Shown here one piece after another: positions 19,330-27,859 of a stretch of 64,000 nt of DNA. Below the pieces are notes generated by a model. The model did no database searches and had not been told where the DNA came from. It worked only from the letters and a program-made list of their open reading frames with translations. This DNA comes from Asticcacaulis excentricus (GTDB lineage Bacteria > Pseudomonadota > Alphaproteobacteria > Caulobacterales > Caulobacteraceae). The position numbers and the translations under genes are program-made. The first letter of the stretch is position 1. Every line of letters begins with the position of its first letter. The DNA is taken from NCBI RefSeq assembly GCF_003966695.1, contig NZ_AP018828.1:650001-714000 (forward strand), read 5' to 3'.

Positions 19330-21039
19330 TCAAGCCGCCTTAGGGCTAAACCGGTCGAGCACGTGCCGCGTGATATTGCGCGCCAGTTCCTCCTCCCCAA
19401 AGAAGACGGTGCCCATTTTTTCCTGTTGCAGGAAGTGCATCTCCTCCTCGCTATGGGTGCGCAGCACGACCTCGATGCCCGGATTGAGGCGACGCGCCGC
19501 TTCGACCATCAGGTGGATATCAACCAGATCGGGCGTCGCCACCAGCAGCATGGCCGCGTGCTGGATATGGGCCTGCACCAGCACCTCCGGTTCGACGGCA
19601 TCGCCATAGACGGCGGCCTTGCCGGTCTGGCGCAACGCTTCCACGCGCTCGCGGTTCTGTTCGACCACCACATAGGCGATGCCCTGGGCGTCCAGAGTGG
19701 CAGCAATACGCTTGCCCACGCGGCCATAGCCGACCAGCACCACCTGACCTTTCAGATAGCGCGCCTCCGTCGTCTGCGGCAGTTCGGACAGCACGTCCTC
19801 GCGCCGTTCATGCCGCCGCGCCAGTTCCGAGTGGGCCAGCACCCAGCGCGTCAGGGGGGCAATCGCCGCAAACAGGAAGGGATTGACCGCAATGGAGACC
19901 AGCGCCCCGGCCAGAAGCAGGTTCATCCCCGCTTGCGGCAAGATGCCAAGAGACACGCCCAACCCACCGAGAATAAACGAAAATTCGCCGATCTGAGCCA
20001 GACTGGCCGCCACGGTAAAGGCGGTGTTGAGCGGATAGCGGAAGACCAACACCAGAGCCGCCGCCGCAAGCCCCTTACCCACAATAATAATACTAACGAC
20101 GGCCAGAACCTCCATCGGGTGTTCGATCAGCACCTTGGGGTCGAACAACATGCCGACCGACACAAAGAACAGCACCGAAAAGGCGTCACGCAACGGCAGG
20201 GATTCTTCGGCGGCGCGGTGGCTGAACTTCGACTCGCGCATCACCATACCGGCGAAGAAAGCCCCCAACGCAAAGGAGACGCTGAACAGTTCCGACGCCC
20301 CCCAGGCGATGGTGATGGCCGCCGCGATAACCGACAGGGTGAACAGTTCGCGCGAACCGGTCTTGGACACCTGCCACAGTATCCACGGAAACACCTTGCG
20401 CCCGGCCAGCATCATCAGGGCGATAAAGGCCCCGACGCTGAGCAGGGTCTGACCGATGGTGACCCAAAGAGTGCCGGTCGGGGCGCTCCCTGCCGAGCCA
20501 TCGCTCTCCAAAAGATGCGCCAGCGGCGGCAGCAGGACCAGCACCAGCACCGTCACCAGATCCTCGACAACCAGCCAGCCAACGGCGATGCGACCGTTCA
20601 TGCTGTCGATGGCGTTGCGCGCCTCCAGCGCCTTCAGCAGCACGACCGTCGAGGCACACGATAGCGACAAGCCGAAGACGAGCGCCGCCCCCATGCCCCA
20701 ATCCCAGCCCCAGTGCGCCAGCGCAAACCCCAGACAGGTGGCCAGCGACATCTGCACAACCGCCCCCGGCAGGGCGATTTTGCGCACCGACATCAGGTCG
20801 CCCAGCGAGAAATGCAGCCCCACCCCGAACATCAGCAACATGACGCCGATTTCAGACAACTGCGCCGCAATGTGCGTATCCGCCACGAAGCCCGGCGTGG
20901 ACGGCCCGATTAGGATTCCGGCCAGCAGATAGCCGACCAGCGCCGGCAGTTTGATTTTCTCCGCCAGAAAGCCGAACAACAACGCCAGACCAAAGCCGGA
21001 CGCAAGGGTGGTAATCAGGGAAATATTATGGTGATCCAT
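19330..21039 (-). CDS. Cation:proton antiporter with RCK domain (YbaL/KefB family)
   Basis: CPA2-family transporters exchange K+ or Na+ for protons at the inner membrane. About 12-13 membrane helices occupy residues 1-395, including the LPALVGYLLAGILIGPSTPGF entrance helix. An NAD-binding RCK_N domain follows, with the Rossmann motif VVLVGYGRVGKRIA and YGDAVEPEVLVQAHI. At 569 residues it resembles YbaL more than glutathione-gated KefB/KefC. It is divergent from the GPH transporter gene. The substrate ion is not certain. Confidence 0.9.
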   Translation of the reverse strand: MDHHNISLITTLASGFGLALLFGFLAEKIKLPALVGYLLAGILIGPSTPGFVADTHIAAQLSEIGVMLLMFGVGLHFSLGDLMSVRKIALPGAVVQMSLATCLGFALAHWGWDWGMGAALVFGLSLSCASTVVLLKALEARNAIDSMNGRIAVGWLVVEDLVTVLVLVLLPPLAHLLESDGSAGSAPTGTLWVTIGQTLLSVGAFIALMMLAGRKVFPWILWQVSKTGSRELFTLSVIAAAITIAWGASELFSVSFALGAFFAGMVMRESKFSHRAAEESLPLRDAFSVLFFVSVGMLFDPKVLIEHPMEVLAVVSIIIVGKGLAAAALVLVFRYPLNTAFTVAASLAQIGEFSFILGGLGVSLGILPQAGMNLLLAGALVSIAVNPFLFAAIAPLTRWVLAHSELARRHERREDVLSELPQTTEARYLKGQVVLVGYGRVGKRIAATLDAQGIAYVVVEQNRERVEALRQTGKAAVYGDAVEPEVLVQAHIQHAAMLLVATPDLVDIHLMVEAARRLNPGIEVVLRTHSEEEMHFLQQEKMGTVFFGEEELARNITRHVLDRFSPKAA

Positions 21040-21275
21040 CGGTCGCCTTTAGAGTTTGAGAACAGAAAAGGCCCGCAATCCGGCGGCACAAATGCGCCGT
21101 CGCCGAGGAGACATGCTGAATTACGGATTGGGTTAAACGTCAGGGTTTAAGCGAATAATGTCAAGCCTTCATATAGAGAAAATCTATACTGAGGTAAATA
21201 CAGGCACTATTGTGTGAGAACACGCCACATGCAAACGTTTAACTATAGCGCGGTTATGCGTTTGCGAATTTAAAA

Positions 21276-21288
21276 TGAACATTGTTCA
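21276..21288. promoter_or_regulatory. Palindromic operator candidate TGAACATTGTTCA
   Basis: A perfect 13-bp palindrome, TGAACA-T-TGTTCA, sits 77 bp before the transporter start codon at 21365. The same palindrome with a central A occurs at 30885-30897 before an acyl-activating enzyme gene. This size and symmetry are typical of TetR-type regulator sites. About 36 bp further upstream, AAACGTTT at 21233-21240 resembles the centre of a LacI-type operator. The regulator is not in this window. Confidence 0.5.
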
Positions 21289-21364
21289 AAATGAAAGAGC
21301 GTGGTATGTTGCCGCAAACGGCAATCTGGCCGGACTCACAAAAGACGCGCTCACAGGGGTTTTC

Positions 21365-22732
21365 ATGTCATCCAAACACGTTAGCTGGCCGCGATTGCTC
21401 GCCTTTTGCGGGCCGTGCATTCCCTTTGCGGCGCTCGGCCTGCCTCTGTCGGTGACCTTGTCCGAATACTACGTCACCTATATCGGCCTCAGCCTGGGCA
21501 TGGTGGGCGTGGTGTTTATGGCCGTCAAACTGATCGACATTGCCGTCGATCCCGTCATCGGCTGGGCCATGGACCGCACCCGCACCCGCTTCGGGCGCTT
21601 CAAGCTGTGGATGGCCCTGTGCCTGCCGGTGTTGTTCGTCTCCACCGGCTTTATGTTTCTGGCCCCGGCAGGCGCGTCGGCTCTGTATCTGGGGATCTGG
21701 CTGCTGGTCATCTATATCGGCTTCTCGATGGCGGCGCTTAGCCAGTCGAGCTGGGGCAGCGTCCTGACCGACGACTATGACGAACGCACCAAGGTCTTCG
21801 CCTTGTGGCAGATTGGCAATATTGTCGGCCTCCTGTGCGTAGCGTGCATTCCGGTCGTCGCTCAGGCCATCGGCCAGACCTACCAGACCGGCGTGCAGTG
21901 GATGGGGATTTTCATCATGATCACCCTGCCGCTGACCATCGGTATCGCCCTGTGGATCGTACCGGAAAAGATGTCCGATGCGGCCACGCATGAGGTGCGG
22001 CTGGGGGCCTATTTCGACATGATCCGCCGCCCGAACGTCATCCGGGTGCTACTGGCCGACCTGCTGATGGGGCTGGCACCGGGGATCATGGGGGCGTTGT
22101 TCTTCTTCTACTTTATGCAGACCAAGGGCCTGACGCGCTTTGAATGCACCATCGCCATGCTGCTCTATTTCGTGGCGGGGCTTGTCGGGGCGCCCTTGTG
22201 GAACGGGGCTTCGAAGCGCTTTTCCAAGCACCGCACCCTGATTGCCTCGGCCATTATCTTCGCCGTCGTGTACAGCGGGCTGGCCTTCGTGCCGGCGAAC
22301 AACTTCCCCATCATGGCCGTGGCGGTGTTTCTGGCCGGCATCCCCTATGCCGCCTATCTGCTGCTGACGCGCTCGCTGATGGCCGATATTGGCGACGAGG
22401 TCTTGCTGGAAACCGGCCACGATCAGAAGGGCACGCTGATGTCGATTCTGTCGGCCACGACCAAGCTGGGCTATGCGTTTTCGGTGCTCACCCTGTCGGC
22501 TCTGGCCCTGCTGGGCTTCGATAATAAGGCAGCGCACAATACGCCCGAAGCCCTGTTCTGGGTCGAAGCCTTTTTTATCGGCCTGCCGGTCGTTTTTCTT
22601 TTGCTTGGCGCGTGGGCAATGACATCCTATGACCTGACGCCGGAACGCTATGCGTCCATTCAGTCCGCACTGAAAGCAAAAGGTTTATCCCGTGACTCAG
22701 GCTCCCCCCGCCCCCCCGGAAACGCCCATTGA
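21365..22732 (+). CDS. MFS/GPH-family sugar:cation symporter
   Basis: The 455-residue protein has about 12 membrane helices and the GPH signature in the early loop: VKLIDIAVDPVIGWAMDRTRTRFGRFKLWM. A SQSSWGSVLTDDYDERTKVFALWQ stretch follows. GPH transporters take up glycosides or related solutes with protons or sodium. I chose ATG 21365 because AGGGG lies five bases upstream; an in-frame ATG at 21275 overlaps the palindromic operator candidate. The 3' end overlaps mazG by 41 bp. The substrate is unknown. Confidence 0.85.
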   Translation: MSSKHVSWPRLLAFCGPCIPFAALGLPLSVTLSEYYVTYIGLSLGMVGVVFMAVKLIDIAVDPVIGWAMDRTRTRFGRFKLWMALCLPVLFVSTGFMFLAPAGASALYLGIWLLVIYIGFSMAALSQSSWGSVLTDDYDERTKVFALWQIGNIVGLLCVACIPVVAQAIGQTYQTGVQWMGIFIMITLPLTIGIALWIVPEKMSDAATHEVRLGAYFDMIRRPNVIRVLLADLLMGLAPGIMGALFFFYFMQTKGLTRFECTIAMLLYFVAGLVGAPLWNGASKRFSKHRTLIASAIIFAVVYSGLAFVPANNFPIMAVAVFLAGIPYAAYLLLTRSLMADIGDEVLLETGHDQKGTLMSILSATTKLGYAFSVLTLSALALLGFDNKAAHNTPEALFWVEAFFIGLPVVFLLLGAWAMTSYDLTPERYASIQSALKAKGLSRDSGSPRPPGNAH

Positions 22733-23501
22733 TGCGCTGATCGAGGTGATGAACCGCCTGCGGGCCAAAGACGGCGGCTGTCCGTGGGATCTGGCCCAGA
22801 CCTTTGACACCATCGCCCCCTATACGATTGAGGAGTCCTATGAGGTGGCCGACGCCATCGCGCGCAAGGACATGCGCGACCTCAAGGAGGAACTGGGTGA
22901 CCTGCTGTTTCAGGTGGTCTTCCACAGCCATCTGGCCAAGGAACAAGGCCTGTTCGATTTCAACGACGTGGCTCAGGCCATGACGGACAAGCTGATCCGC
23001 CGCCACCCGCACGTCTTCGGAGAGGCCGGGGACCGCACCGCCGACGAACAGAACGCCGCCTGGGAGGTGCAGAAGGCCGCCGAGCGCAAGGCCAAGGCCA
23101 AGCACGGCATTCTCGACGACGTGCCCGTGGGTCTGCCCGCCCTCACCCGGGCCGCCAAGCTGACCAAACGCGCGGCTCGCGTCGGCTTCGACTGGCCGTC
23201 GCTCGATGAAGTGCTGGACAAGCTGGAGGAAGAGGTCGCCGAGTTGAAGGTCGAGCTGGCGGCCGGTGATCACGAAAAGGCTAAGGCTGAGCTGGGCGAC
23301 ATCCTGTTCGTCATCGCCAATCTGGCGCGCAAAATGGACGCTGAGCCCGAAGACGCCCTGCGCGGTACCAATGCCAAGTTTGTACGCCGCTTTGAGAGTA
23401 TCGAGGCCGAACTGGCCAAGCTGGGCAAGACACCGGAACAGTCGGACCTCGCCGAAATGGACGCCCTCTGGGACAAGGCCAAGCAGGACGAGCGCACATG
23501 A
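22692..23501 (+). CDS. mazG: Nucleoside triphosphate pyrophosphohydrolase MazG
   Basis: MazG hydrolyses NTPs and aberrant dNTPs to monophosphates in the cytosol. The 269-residue protein has two MazG domains, as in the Escherichia coli type. The first contains CPWDLAQTF, EESYEVADAI and EELGDLLFQVVFH. The second contains EEEVAELKVEL and AELGDILFVIANLAR, which supply the acidic Mg-binding residues. The start is GTG 22692, preceded by AAAAGG, inside the end of the transporter gene. The next gene overlaps by 4 bp (ATGA). Confidence 0.95.
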   Translation: MTQAPPAPPETPIDALIEVMNRLRAKDGGCPWDLAQTFDTIAPYTIEESYEVADAIARKDMRDLKEELGDLLFQVVFHSHLAKEQGLFDFNDVAQAMTDKLIRRHPHVFGEAGDRTADEQNAAWEVQKAAERKAKAKHGILDDVPVGLPALTRAAKLTKRAARVGFDWPSLDEVLDKLEEEVAELKVELAAGDHEKAKAELGDILFVIANLARKMDAEPEDALRGTNAKFVRRFESIEAELAKLGKTPEQSDLAEMDALWDKAKQDERT

Positions 23502-24325
23502 GCCTGCGCAGTTCCATCGAAATCTACGATCTGCAAAGCCGTCAGAGCCGCGTCGTCTTTCAGGGACCAGAGCTGTGGGAATCGCCGCATTTCACGCCGG
23601 ACGGTACGGCCCTGATCCTTAATTGCGAAGGGCGAATCTACCGCCTGCCGTTTGGTGGCAAACCGCAAGTGATAGACACGGACTTTGCCGTCCGTTGCAA
23701 TAATGATCACGGCCTGACGCCGGACGGTCAGACCGTGCTGATCACCGATAAGACCGAATTCGACCGCGCGTGCATCTATGCTGTGCCTCTGTCCGGTGGC
23801 ACGCCACGGCGCGTGTCGGCGCACATGTCCTCCTATTATCACGGTATTTCTGCCGACGGGGCGTGGATCACCTATACCGGCATCCATCAGAAGGACGTGT
23901 TTGGCATCTATATCAGCCGCATCGACGGGTCTGACGAACGCGCCCTGATCGTCGGCGACGCCCTTCACGATGGTCCGGACTTTTCCACTGATGGTAAGTG
24001 GGTATGGTTCAATTCCAATCGCTCCGGTCAGATGCAGTTATGGCGTATTCGCCGTGACGGCTGCGACCTTCAACGCATGAGCGACAGCCCCTATGCCGAC
24101 TGGTTCCCGCACCCGTCGCCCGATGGCCGGCATGTCCTGTGGCTGTCCTACGATCCGTCGGTAGGCCGCGACCATCCGCGCGATCAGACGGTGCGATTGC
24201 GGCTGATGCCTGCCGAGGGGGGCGAAGCCGAGACGCTGTTTGAGCTGTTCGGTGGTCAAGGGACAATGAATGTCCCCAACTGGGCTCCGGACGGATACAG
24301 CTTCGCGTTTGTGCGGTATTTTTAG
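23498..24325 (+). CDS. TolB-like beta-propeller (WD40-like PD40 repeat) protein
   Basis: The 275-residue protein is built of PD40-type repeats, seen as recurring P-x-F/W-x-D-G blocks (FTPDGTALIL, LTPDGQTVLI, ISADGAWITY, FSTDGKWVWF, PSPDGRHVLW, WAPDGYSFAF). About six blades are expected. No signal peptide is visible, so unlike TolB it is probably cytosolic. It may bind or process oligosaccharides or peptides, but no catalytic residues are recognisable. The start codon overlaps the mazG stop, so the transporter, mazG and this gene are likely one operon. Confidence 0.8.
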   Translation: MSLRSSIEIYDLQSRQSRVVFQGPELWESPHFTPDGTALILNCEGRIYRLPFGGKPQVIDTDFAVRCNNDHGLTPDGQTVLITDKTEFDRACIYAVPLSGGTPRRVSAHMSSYYHGISADGAWITYTGIHQKDVFGIYISRIDGSDERALIVGDALHDGPDFSTDGKWVWFNSNRSGQMQLWRIRRDGCDLQRMSDSPYADWFPHPSPDGRHVLWLSYDPSVGRDHPRDQTVRLRLMPAEGGEAETLFELFGGQGTMNVPNWAPDGYSFAFVRYF

Positions 24326-24387
24326 ATGACCATAGATGCAGCCCGTCGCATCCGTCATGGACTCCGGCAAGTGTTTCGCCGTTTTGT

Positions 24388-24504
24388 AAACCACAGATTA
24401 CACAGATTGCACAGATTGGCGCTTCGCGCGCTTGGTGTTGGAGACACGCTCTGCGTTTCCTTTAGGACGCTAATAATCTGTGCCATCTGTGTAATCTGTG
24501 GTTT
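24388..24504 (-). repeat. Iteron-type inverted repeat, copy 1 of 3 (inverted relative to copies 2 and 3)
   Basis: Each arm holds three tandem 9-bp units: CACAGATTN on the left (from 24392) and the complementary NAATCTGTG type on the right (to about 24500). The outer ends are AAACCACAG and CTGTGGTTT. The core of about 60 bp is not palindromic. Its sequence GCGCTTCGCGC reads as the reverse of GAAGCGCCAATCTGTG in copies 2 and 3, which shows opposite orientation. It lies between the beta-propeller gene and the HxlR gene. This gap (24326-24700) contains nothing else but the palindrome at 24583. Confidence 0.9.
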
Positions 24505-24582
24505 CTCTTATTCCCTCGCCTCCACCTCAAATCATCTATAGACCTCTGTGGAAACCTTTTATTTACAAGGGCTTTATCAAAA

Positions 24583-24599
24583 AATTGCACATTGCAATT
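24583..24599. promoter_or_regulatory. Palindrome AATTGCA-CAT-TGCAATT upstream of the HxlR gene
   Basis: A perfect palindrome with 7-bp arms and a 3-bp centre lies about 100 bp before the HxlR start, in a strongly AT-rich stretch (24540-24660) that probably holds the promoter. HxlR regulators commonly control their own neighbourhood, so this is a candidate operator. The half-site GCAATT recurs at 24621. Confidence 0.4.
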
Positions 24600-24700
24600 C
24601 ACAGACATAAATTTCAAAACGCAATTCAATAAATAATTCACTTGTTATCTGCTATTCATTTTGGCATCCGATTTCAGAACACCATCGAAAGCCCGCTGCC

Positions 24701-25282
24701 ATGGTCAAAACGGCTCAAGCTCCCGTCAAATCCACCACGACCTTTGGCCGTCGTCAGGCCCCCAAGCCCGCGCCGAAGGCGGCCAAGGAAACAGCGAAGG
24801 ACGCCGCGCGCGGCCCGCGGTCCAAATGCCCGATCAACCTGCTGCTGGAGGCGGTGGGGGACTCGTGGTCGCTGTTGATCATCCGCGACCTGATGTTCAA
24901 GGGGCGTTCGACCTATAAGGCCTTCCTCAATGCCGAGGAAAAGATCGCCACCAATATTCTGGCCGATCGTTTGTCGAAACTGGAAAGCGCCGGGCTGATC
25001 TCCAAGGCGACCGACCCGGATGATGCGCGCAAATACATCTATCGCCTGACCGAAAAAGGTGCCGACCTCGCCCCCGTTCTGGTCGAGATGATGCTGTGGT
25101 CGAACAAGTACCACATCACCGACACACCGAAGGATTTTCTGGCCAGCCTGCAAAAGAACAAGTCCGCCTTCACCACACGCATTGTGCGTGACGTGGCGAC
25201 CGCTTCGCCGGCGAAGCCCGCTACGCCGGTGCCCAAGGTCGAACCGAAAGAGGAAACCCTCAACCTGTTCGACGGCTTCTGA
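24701..25282 (+). CDS. HxlR-family winged-helix transcriptional regulator
   Basis: The 193-residue protein has an Ala/Lys/Pro-rich, probably disordered N-terminus of about 40 residues. A typical HxlR domain follows at about residues 43-125: KCPINLLLEAVGDSWSLLIIRDLMFKG, then ATNILADRLSKLESAGLISK and the wing YRLTEKGADLAPVL. A second low-complexity Pro/Lys tail ends the protein. Such regulators act as DNA-binding dimers and often sense redox or electrophile stress. The stop touches the GTG start of the permease gene, so it leads a three-gene operon with an ABC transporter. Confidence 0.88.
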   Translation: MVKTAQAPVKSTTTFGRRQAPKPAPKAAKETAKDAARGPRSKCPINLLLEAVGDSWSLLIIRDLMFKGRSTYKAFLNAEEKIATNILADRLSKLESAGLISKATDPDDARKYIYRLTEKGADLAPVLVEMMLWSNKYHITDTPKDFLASLQKNKSAFTTRIVRDVATASPAKPATPVPKVEPKEETLNLFDGF

Positions 25283-26347
25283 GTGCAACCGGCCTTTCAG
25301 ATACTGCTCAGACTGGATCAGGAACGCCTGCTCAGCCGCTGGCGTGTCTGGCGGCGGCGTCCCTCGGATATAGTTGTGGCGCTCGCCTTGCTGAGCGGAT
25401 TGCTGTTCGGACTGTTTCAGGCCCTCAGCGCGCAGGCCCACGACAATCATCCCATCTGGGCCTATAGCGCCGCCCTGCTGTTTGTTGCCGCGTGGCAGGT
25501 TTACCCCTCGGCGCGGTCCGTCTATGCGCAAGGCCTGCTCCGTGGCCCCTTCTTCCCCCTGATCAGTGATCCGCAGGTGCGGCGCGTGTGGTTTGCCCTT
25601 CGCACCGCCGTCCTCTGCCTGCCCGTTGGGCTTACGCTTTTGGGGTTTCAGGCCGTGCTGGCCCCGCGCGATCTGGGCCTGTGGAGCCTGGGGGCGGTGT
25701 TGGGGCTGGGGGCCGGGATGGTATCGGCCCTGATGCCGCCGCTATTTGCCGCGGAAGCCTCGACGCGCACGGCCCCCTTGCCCTTCGCAGCTCTGGCCCC
25801 TCTATGGTGCCGTCTGCGCCACAAACGGTTGTGGCTGCCCTGCGGCCTTCTGATCATCGGGATACCGCTGGCGACGCATCTGGCCCTGTCCAACAACCCG
25901 GAACCCCAGACCGGCCTCGGCCTGTTTGGCATTGGCTCTGCGCTTTTGGCCGTTCTGCTCTGTCCGGTCTCCGGGGAGCTGACGCAGTTCCTGCGCTGGC
26001 AACCGGGGGCAATGGCCCGCTCCCTCAGGCAAACCGCCCTTAACCCCTTCGTCCTGTGGCTGGGCCTCAGCCTGCTGAGCCTGCTGATCAGTGGCGCGCC
26101 GCTGAAAGAGGGGCTGATGATCCTTCTGGCGCTGGCGGCCGCGGTCGGGGTGCTTATTCTGTGGACGTTTCTGACCCGATTCAGCCATACACCCGCGACG
26201 GCGGACTGGGTATTGGGGATTGATCTGGCGGTTGCGGCCCTGCTGGCCTTGCTGGCCCTGCCGGCGGCCCTGTTGTGGCTGGCTGTGCGTCTGATCCTCT
26301 TGATGCGGCGTGTAAGGAGAGAGAGATGGCGACCCAGCCTGCCCTGA
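25283..26347 (+). CDS. Putative ABC transporter membrane protein (polytopic)
   Basis: The 354-residue protein has about nine to ten hydrophobic helices and little recognisable family sequence. Its role is inferred from the ATP-binding subunit encoded immediately downstream, overlapping by 22 bp. GTG 25283 directly follows the HxlR stop. An unusually high content of Leu and Ala and a basic C-terminal tail (LMRRVRRERWRP) fit an inner-membrane permease. The transported substrate is unknown. Confidence 0.65.
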   Translation: MQPAFQILLRLDQERLLSRWRVWRRRPSDIVVALALLSGLLFGLFQALSAQAHDNHPIWAYSAALLFVAAWQVYPSARSVYAQGLLRGPFFPLISDPQVRRVWFALRTAVLCLPVGLTLLGFQAVLAPRDLGLWSLGAVLGLGAGMVSALMPPLFAAEASTRTAPLPFAALAPLWCRLRHKRLWLPCGLLIIGIPLATHLALSNNPEPQTGLGLFGIGSALLAVLLCPVSGELTQFLRWQPGAMARSLRQTALNPFVLWLGLSLLSLLISGAPLKEGLMILLALAAAVGVLILWTFLTRFSHTPATADWVLGIDLAVAALLALLALPAALLWLAVRLILLMRRVRRERWRPSLP

Positions 26348-27051
26348 GATGCGAAGACCTGTGCGTCGATATTGCCGGAAAGCGCATCGTGACATCGGTG
26401 TCGCTCAGCCTCGCGCCCGGACAATGGTACGGCATTCTGGGCGTGAACGGCTCCGGTAAGACCACCCTGCTCAACAGTCTGTGCGGGCGGTTGCCGGTGG
26501 CGCAGGGCCGTCTCTGGCTTGCGGATGAGGAGGTCACCGCCGTGCCGCAACGTCGCGCGGCCCTGTGGGGCTATGCGCCGCCGCCCGACAGCCTGCCGCC
26601 CGAACTGACGCCGCAGGTGCTGCTGGCGCTGGTGGCCGAAAGCCGTCAAGCTCAAGTGCCTAACGACCCGGCCCTGCTCGAAGCGCTCGATTACCACGCC
26701 CTCCGCCATAAAATGATCGGCACCCTGTCGGCGGGTCAGAAGCAGAAAATCGCCCTGATGTGTGCCTTTGTGGGCGAACCCGCGCGGATCATTCTGGACG
26801 AGCCCTTCAACTGGCTCGACCCGCTGGCCATCTATGCCCTCAAAAATTGCCTGACCCAGCGCGCCCGTGAAGGGGCCCTGATCCTGACGGCCCTGCACGA
26901 TGTCAGCAGCTTCATGACGCGCTGCGATGCCGGTGTGTTGCTGGCCGATGGCGAAATAAAGCGAGGCTTTTCAAGCGATGACCTGAGCGAAGGACGCAAG
27001 GACATAGCGGCGTTCGAACACACGCTGTATGCCAGCCTGCGTCCGGCTTAA
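26326..27051 (+). CDS. ABC transporter ATP-binding protein
   Basis: The 241-residue protein is a single nucleotide-binding domain. It has Walker A GVNGSGKTT, signature LSAGQKQ, Walker B RIILDEP with an NWLDP D-loop, and the switch histidine in TALHDVSS. ATG 26326 has a strong AGGAGAGAG ribosome site; upstream in-frame codons lie inside the permease gene. The preceding polytopic protein is the likely membrane partner and the HxlR protein the likely regulator. It resembles export or bacteriocin-immunity type ATPases more than importers, since no binding protein is present. Confidence 0.9.
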   Translation: MATQPALRCEDLCVDIAGKRIVTSVSLSLAPGQWYGILGVNGSGKTTLLNSLCGRLPVAQGRLWLADEEVTAVPQRRAALWGYAPPPDSLPPELTPQVLLALVAESRQAQVPNDPALLEALDYHALRHKMIGTLSAGQKQKIALMCAFVGEPARIILDEPFNWLDPLAIYALKNCLTQRAREGALILTALHDVSSFMTRCDAGVLLADGEIKRGFSSDDLSEGRKDIAAFEHTLYASLRPA

Positions 27052-27075
27052 CCCCTGAAATTATAAGGCTAATTT

Positions 27076-27090
27076 TGAGAATTATTCTCA
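27076..27090. promoter_or_regulatory. Fur box upstream of sodB
   Basis: TGAGAAT-T-ATTCTCA is a perfect 7-1-7 palindrome that differs from the classical Fur core TGATAAT-N-ATTATCA by one base per half. It stands 86 bp before the sodB start and 25 bp after the ABC gene. This points to iron-dependent control of sodB by Fur. Confidence 0.75.
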
Positions 27091-27175
27091 CCGAAATTTG
27101 CCTTGAAAAGCGATTCCCGCCCCCATATATCGACTCTGGTTCTATTCTATTCATTTCAAACCTGCCGAGGATGTC

Positions 27176-27787
27176 ATGGCCTTCGAACTTCCCGCTCTGC
27201 CCTATCCGACCGACGCGCTTGAGCCGCACATGTCGGCCAATACTTTCAGCTTCCACCACGCCAAGCACCACAAGGCCTATGTGGACAATCTGAACAAGCT
27301 GATCGACGGCACCGAGTTCGCGGACAAGTCGCTGGTCGAGATCGTCAAGGCCTCGGAAGGCACCAATCCCGGCGTGTTCAACAATGCCGCTCAGGTGTGG
27401 AACCACACCTTCTTCTGGCACTCGATGAAGCCGAATGGCGGCGGTCAGCCGACGGGCGCCATCGCCGAAAAGATCAATGCCGATTTCGGCTCGTTCGACG
27501 CCTTTGTTGAAGCCTTCAAGACCGCCGGTGCGACGCAGTTCGGTTCGGGCTGGGCGTGGCTGGTTCTGGGGCAGGACGGCAAGCTGAAGGTCGTGAAGAC
27601 CGGCAATGCCGAAACCCCGTTCACCAAGGGCGACAAGCCGATCCTGACCATCGACGTGTGGGAACACGCCTACTATCTCGACTATCAGAACCTGCGTCCG
27701 AAGTTCATCGAAACCTACCTCACCTCGCTGGTGAACTGGGACTTCGCCAACAGCAATCTGGACGCTCCGCTGCATCCGGGCGTGTAA
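27176..27787 (+). CDS. sodB: Iron superoxide dismutase
   Basis: The enzyme turns superoxide into oxygen and hydrogen peroxide in the cytosol. The metal ligands are all present in the 203 residues: H27 in FHHAKHH, H77 in VWNHTFFW, and D160 and H164 in [11 protein letters not shown]. The glutamine in AAQVWNH favours iron over manganese. A Fur box lies upstream and a strong terminator follows at 27814-27847, so sodB forms its own transcription unit. Confidence 0.96.
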   Translation: MAFELPALPYPTDALEPHMSANTFSFHHAKHHKAYVDNLNKLIDGTEFADKSLVEIVKASEGTNPGVFNNAAQVWNHTFFWHSMKPNGGGQPTGAIAEKINADFGSFDAFVEAFKTAGATQFGSGWAWLVLGQDGKLKVVKTGNAETPFTKGDKPILTIDVWEHAYYLDYQNLRPKFIETYLTSLVNWDFANSNLDAPLHPGV

Positions 27788-27813
27788 TTTCAGCCCTATT
27801 GGCTAGATTACGG

Positions 27814-27847
27814 GGCGTGGGGTCTGTGACCCCACGCCTTTTCTTTT
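27814..27847 (+). terminator. Rho-independent terminator after sodB
   Basis: A perfect 11-bp stem (27814-27824 with 27828-27838) and a TGT loop are followed by TTTTCTTTT. It ends just before the start of the pncC/cinA gene. Confidence 0.9.
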
Positions 27848-27859
27848 GGGAGCTTCTCC

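Noticed and set aside
21134-21151. Pair of TTAA motifs as a CtrA site
   Set aside because: The gap is ten bases rather than seven, so it does not fit the known site.
24388-24504. Possible CRISPR-like array in the CACAGATT repeats
   Set aside because: Units are 9 bp, directly adjacent, and arranged in inverted arms. There are no spacers and no cas genes.
24326-24541. 71-codon frame after the beta-propeller gene
   Set aside because: Its cysteine/isoleucine-rich end comes from the iteron repeat. Like frames appear at the other two copies (51326-51559, 54390-54638), so they are by-products of the repeat.
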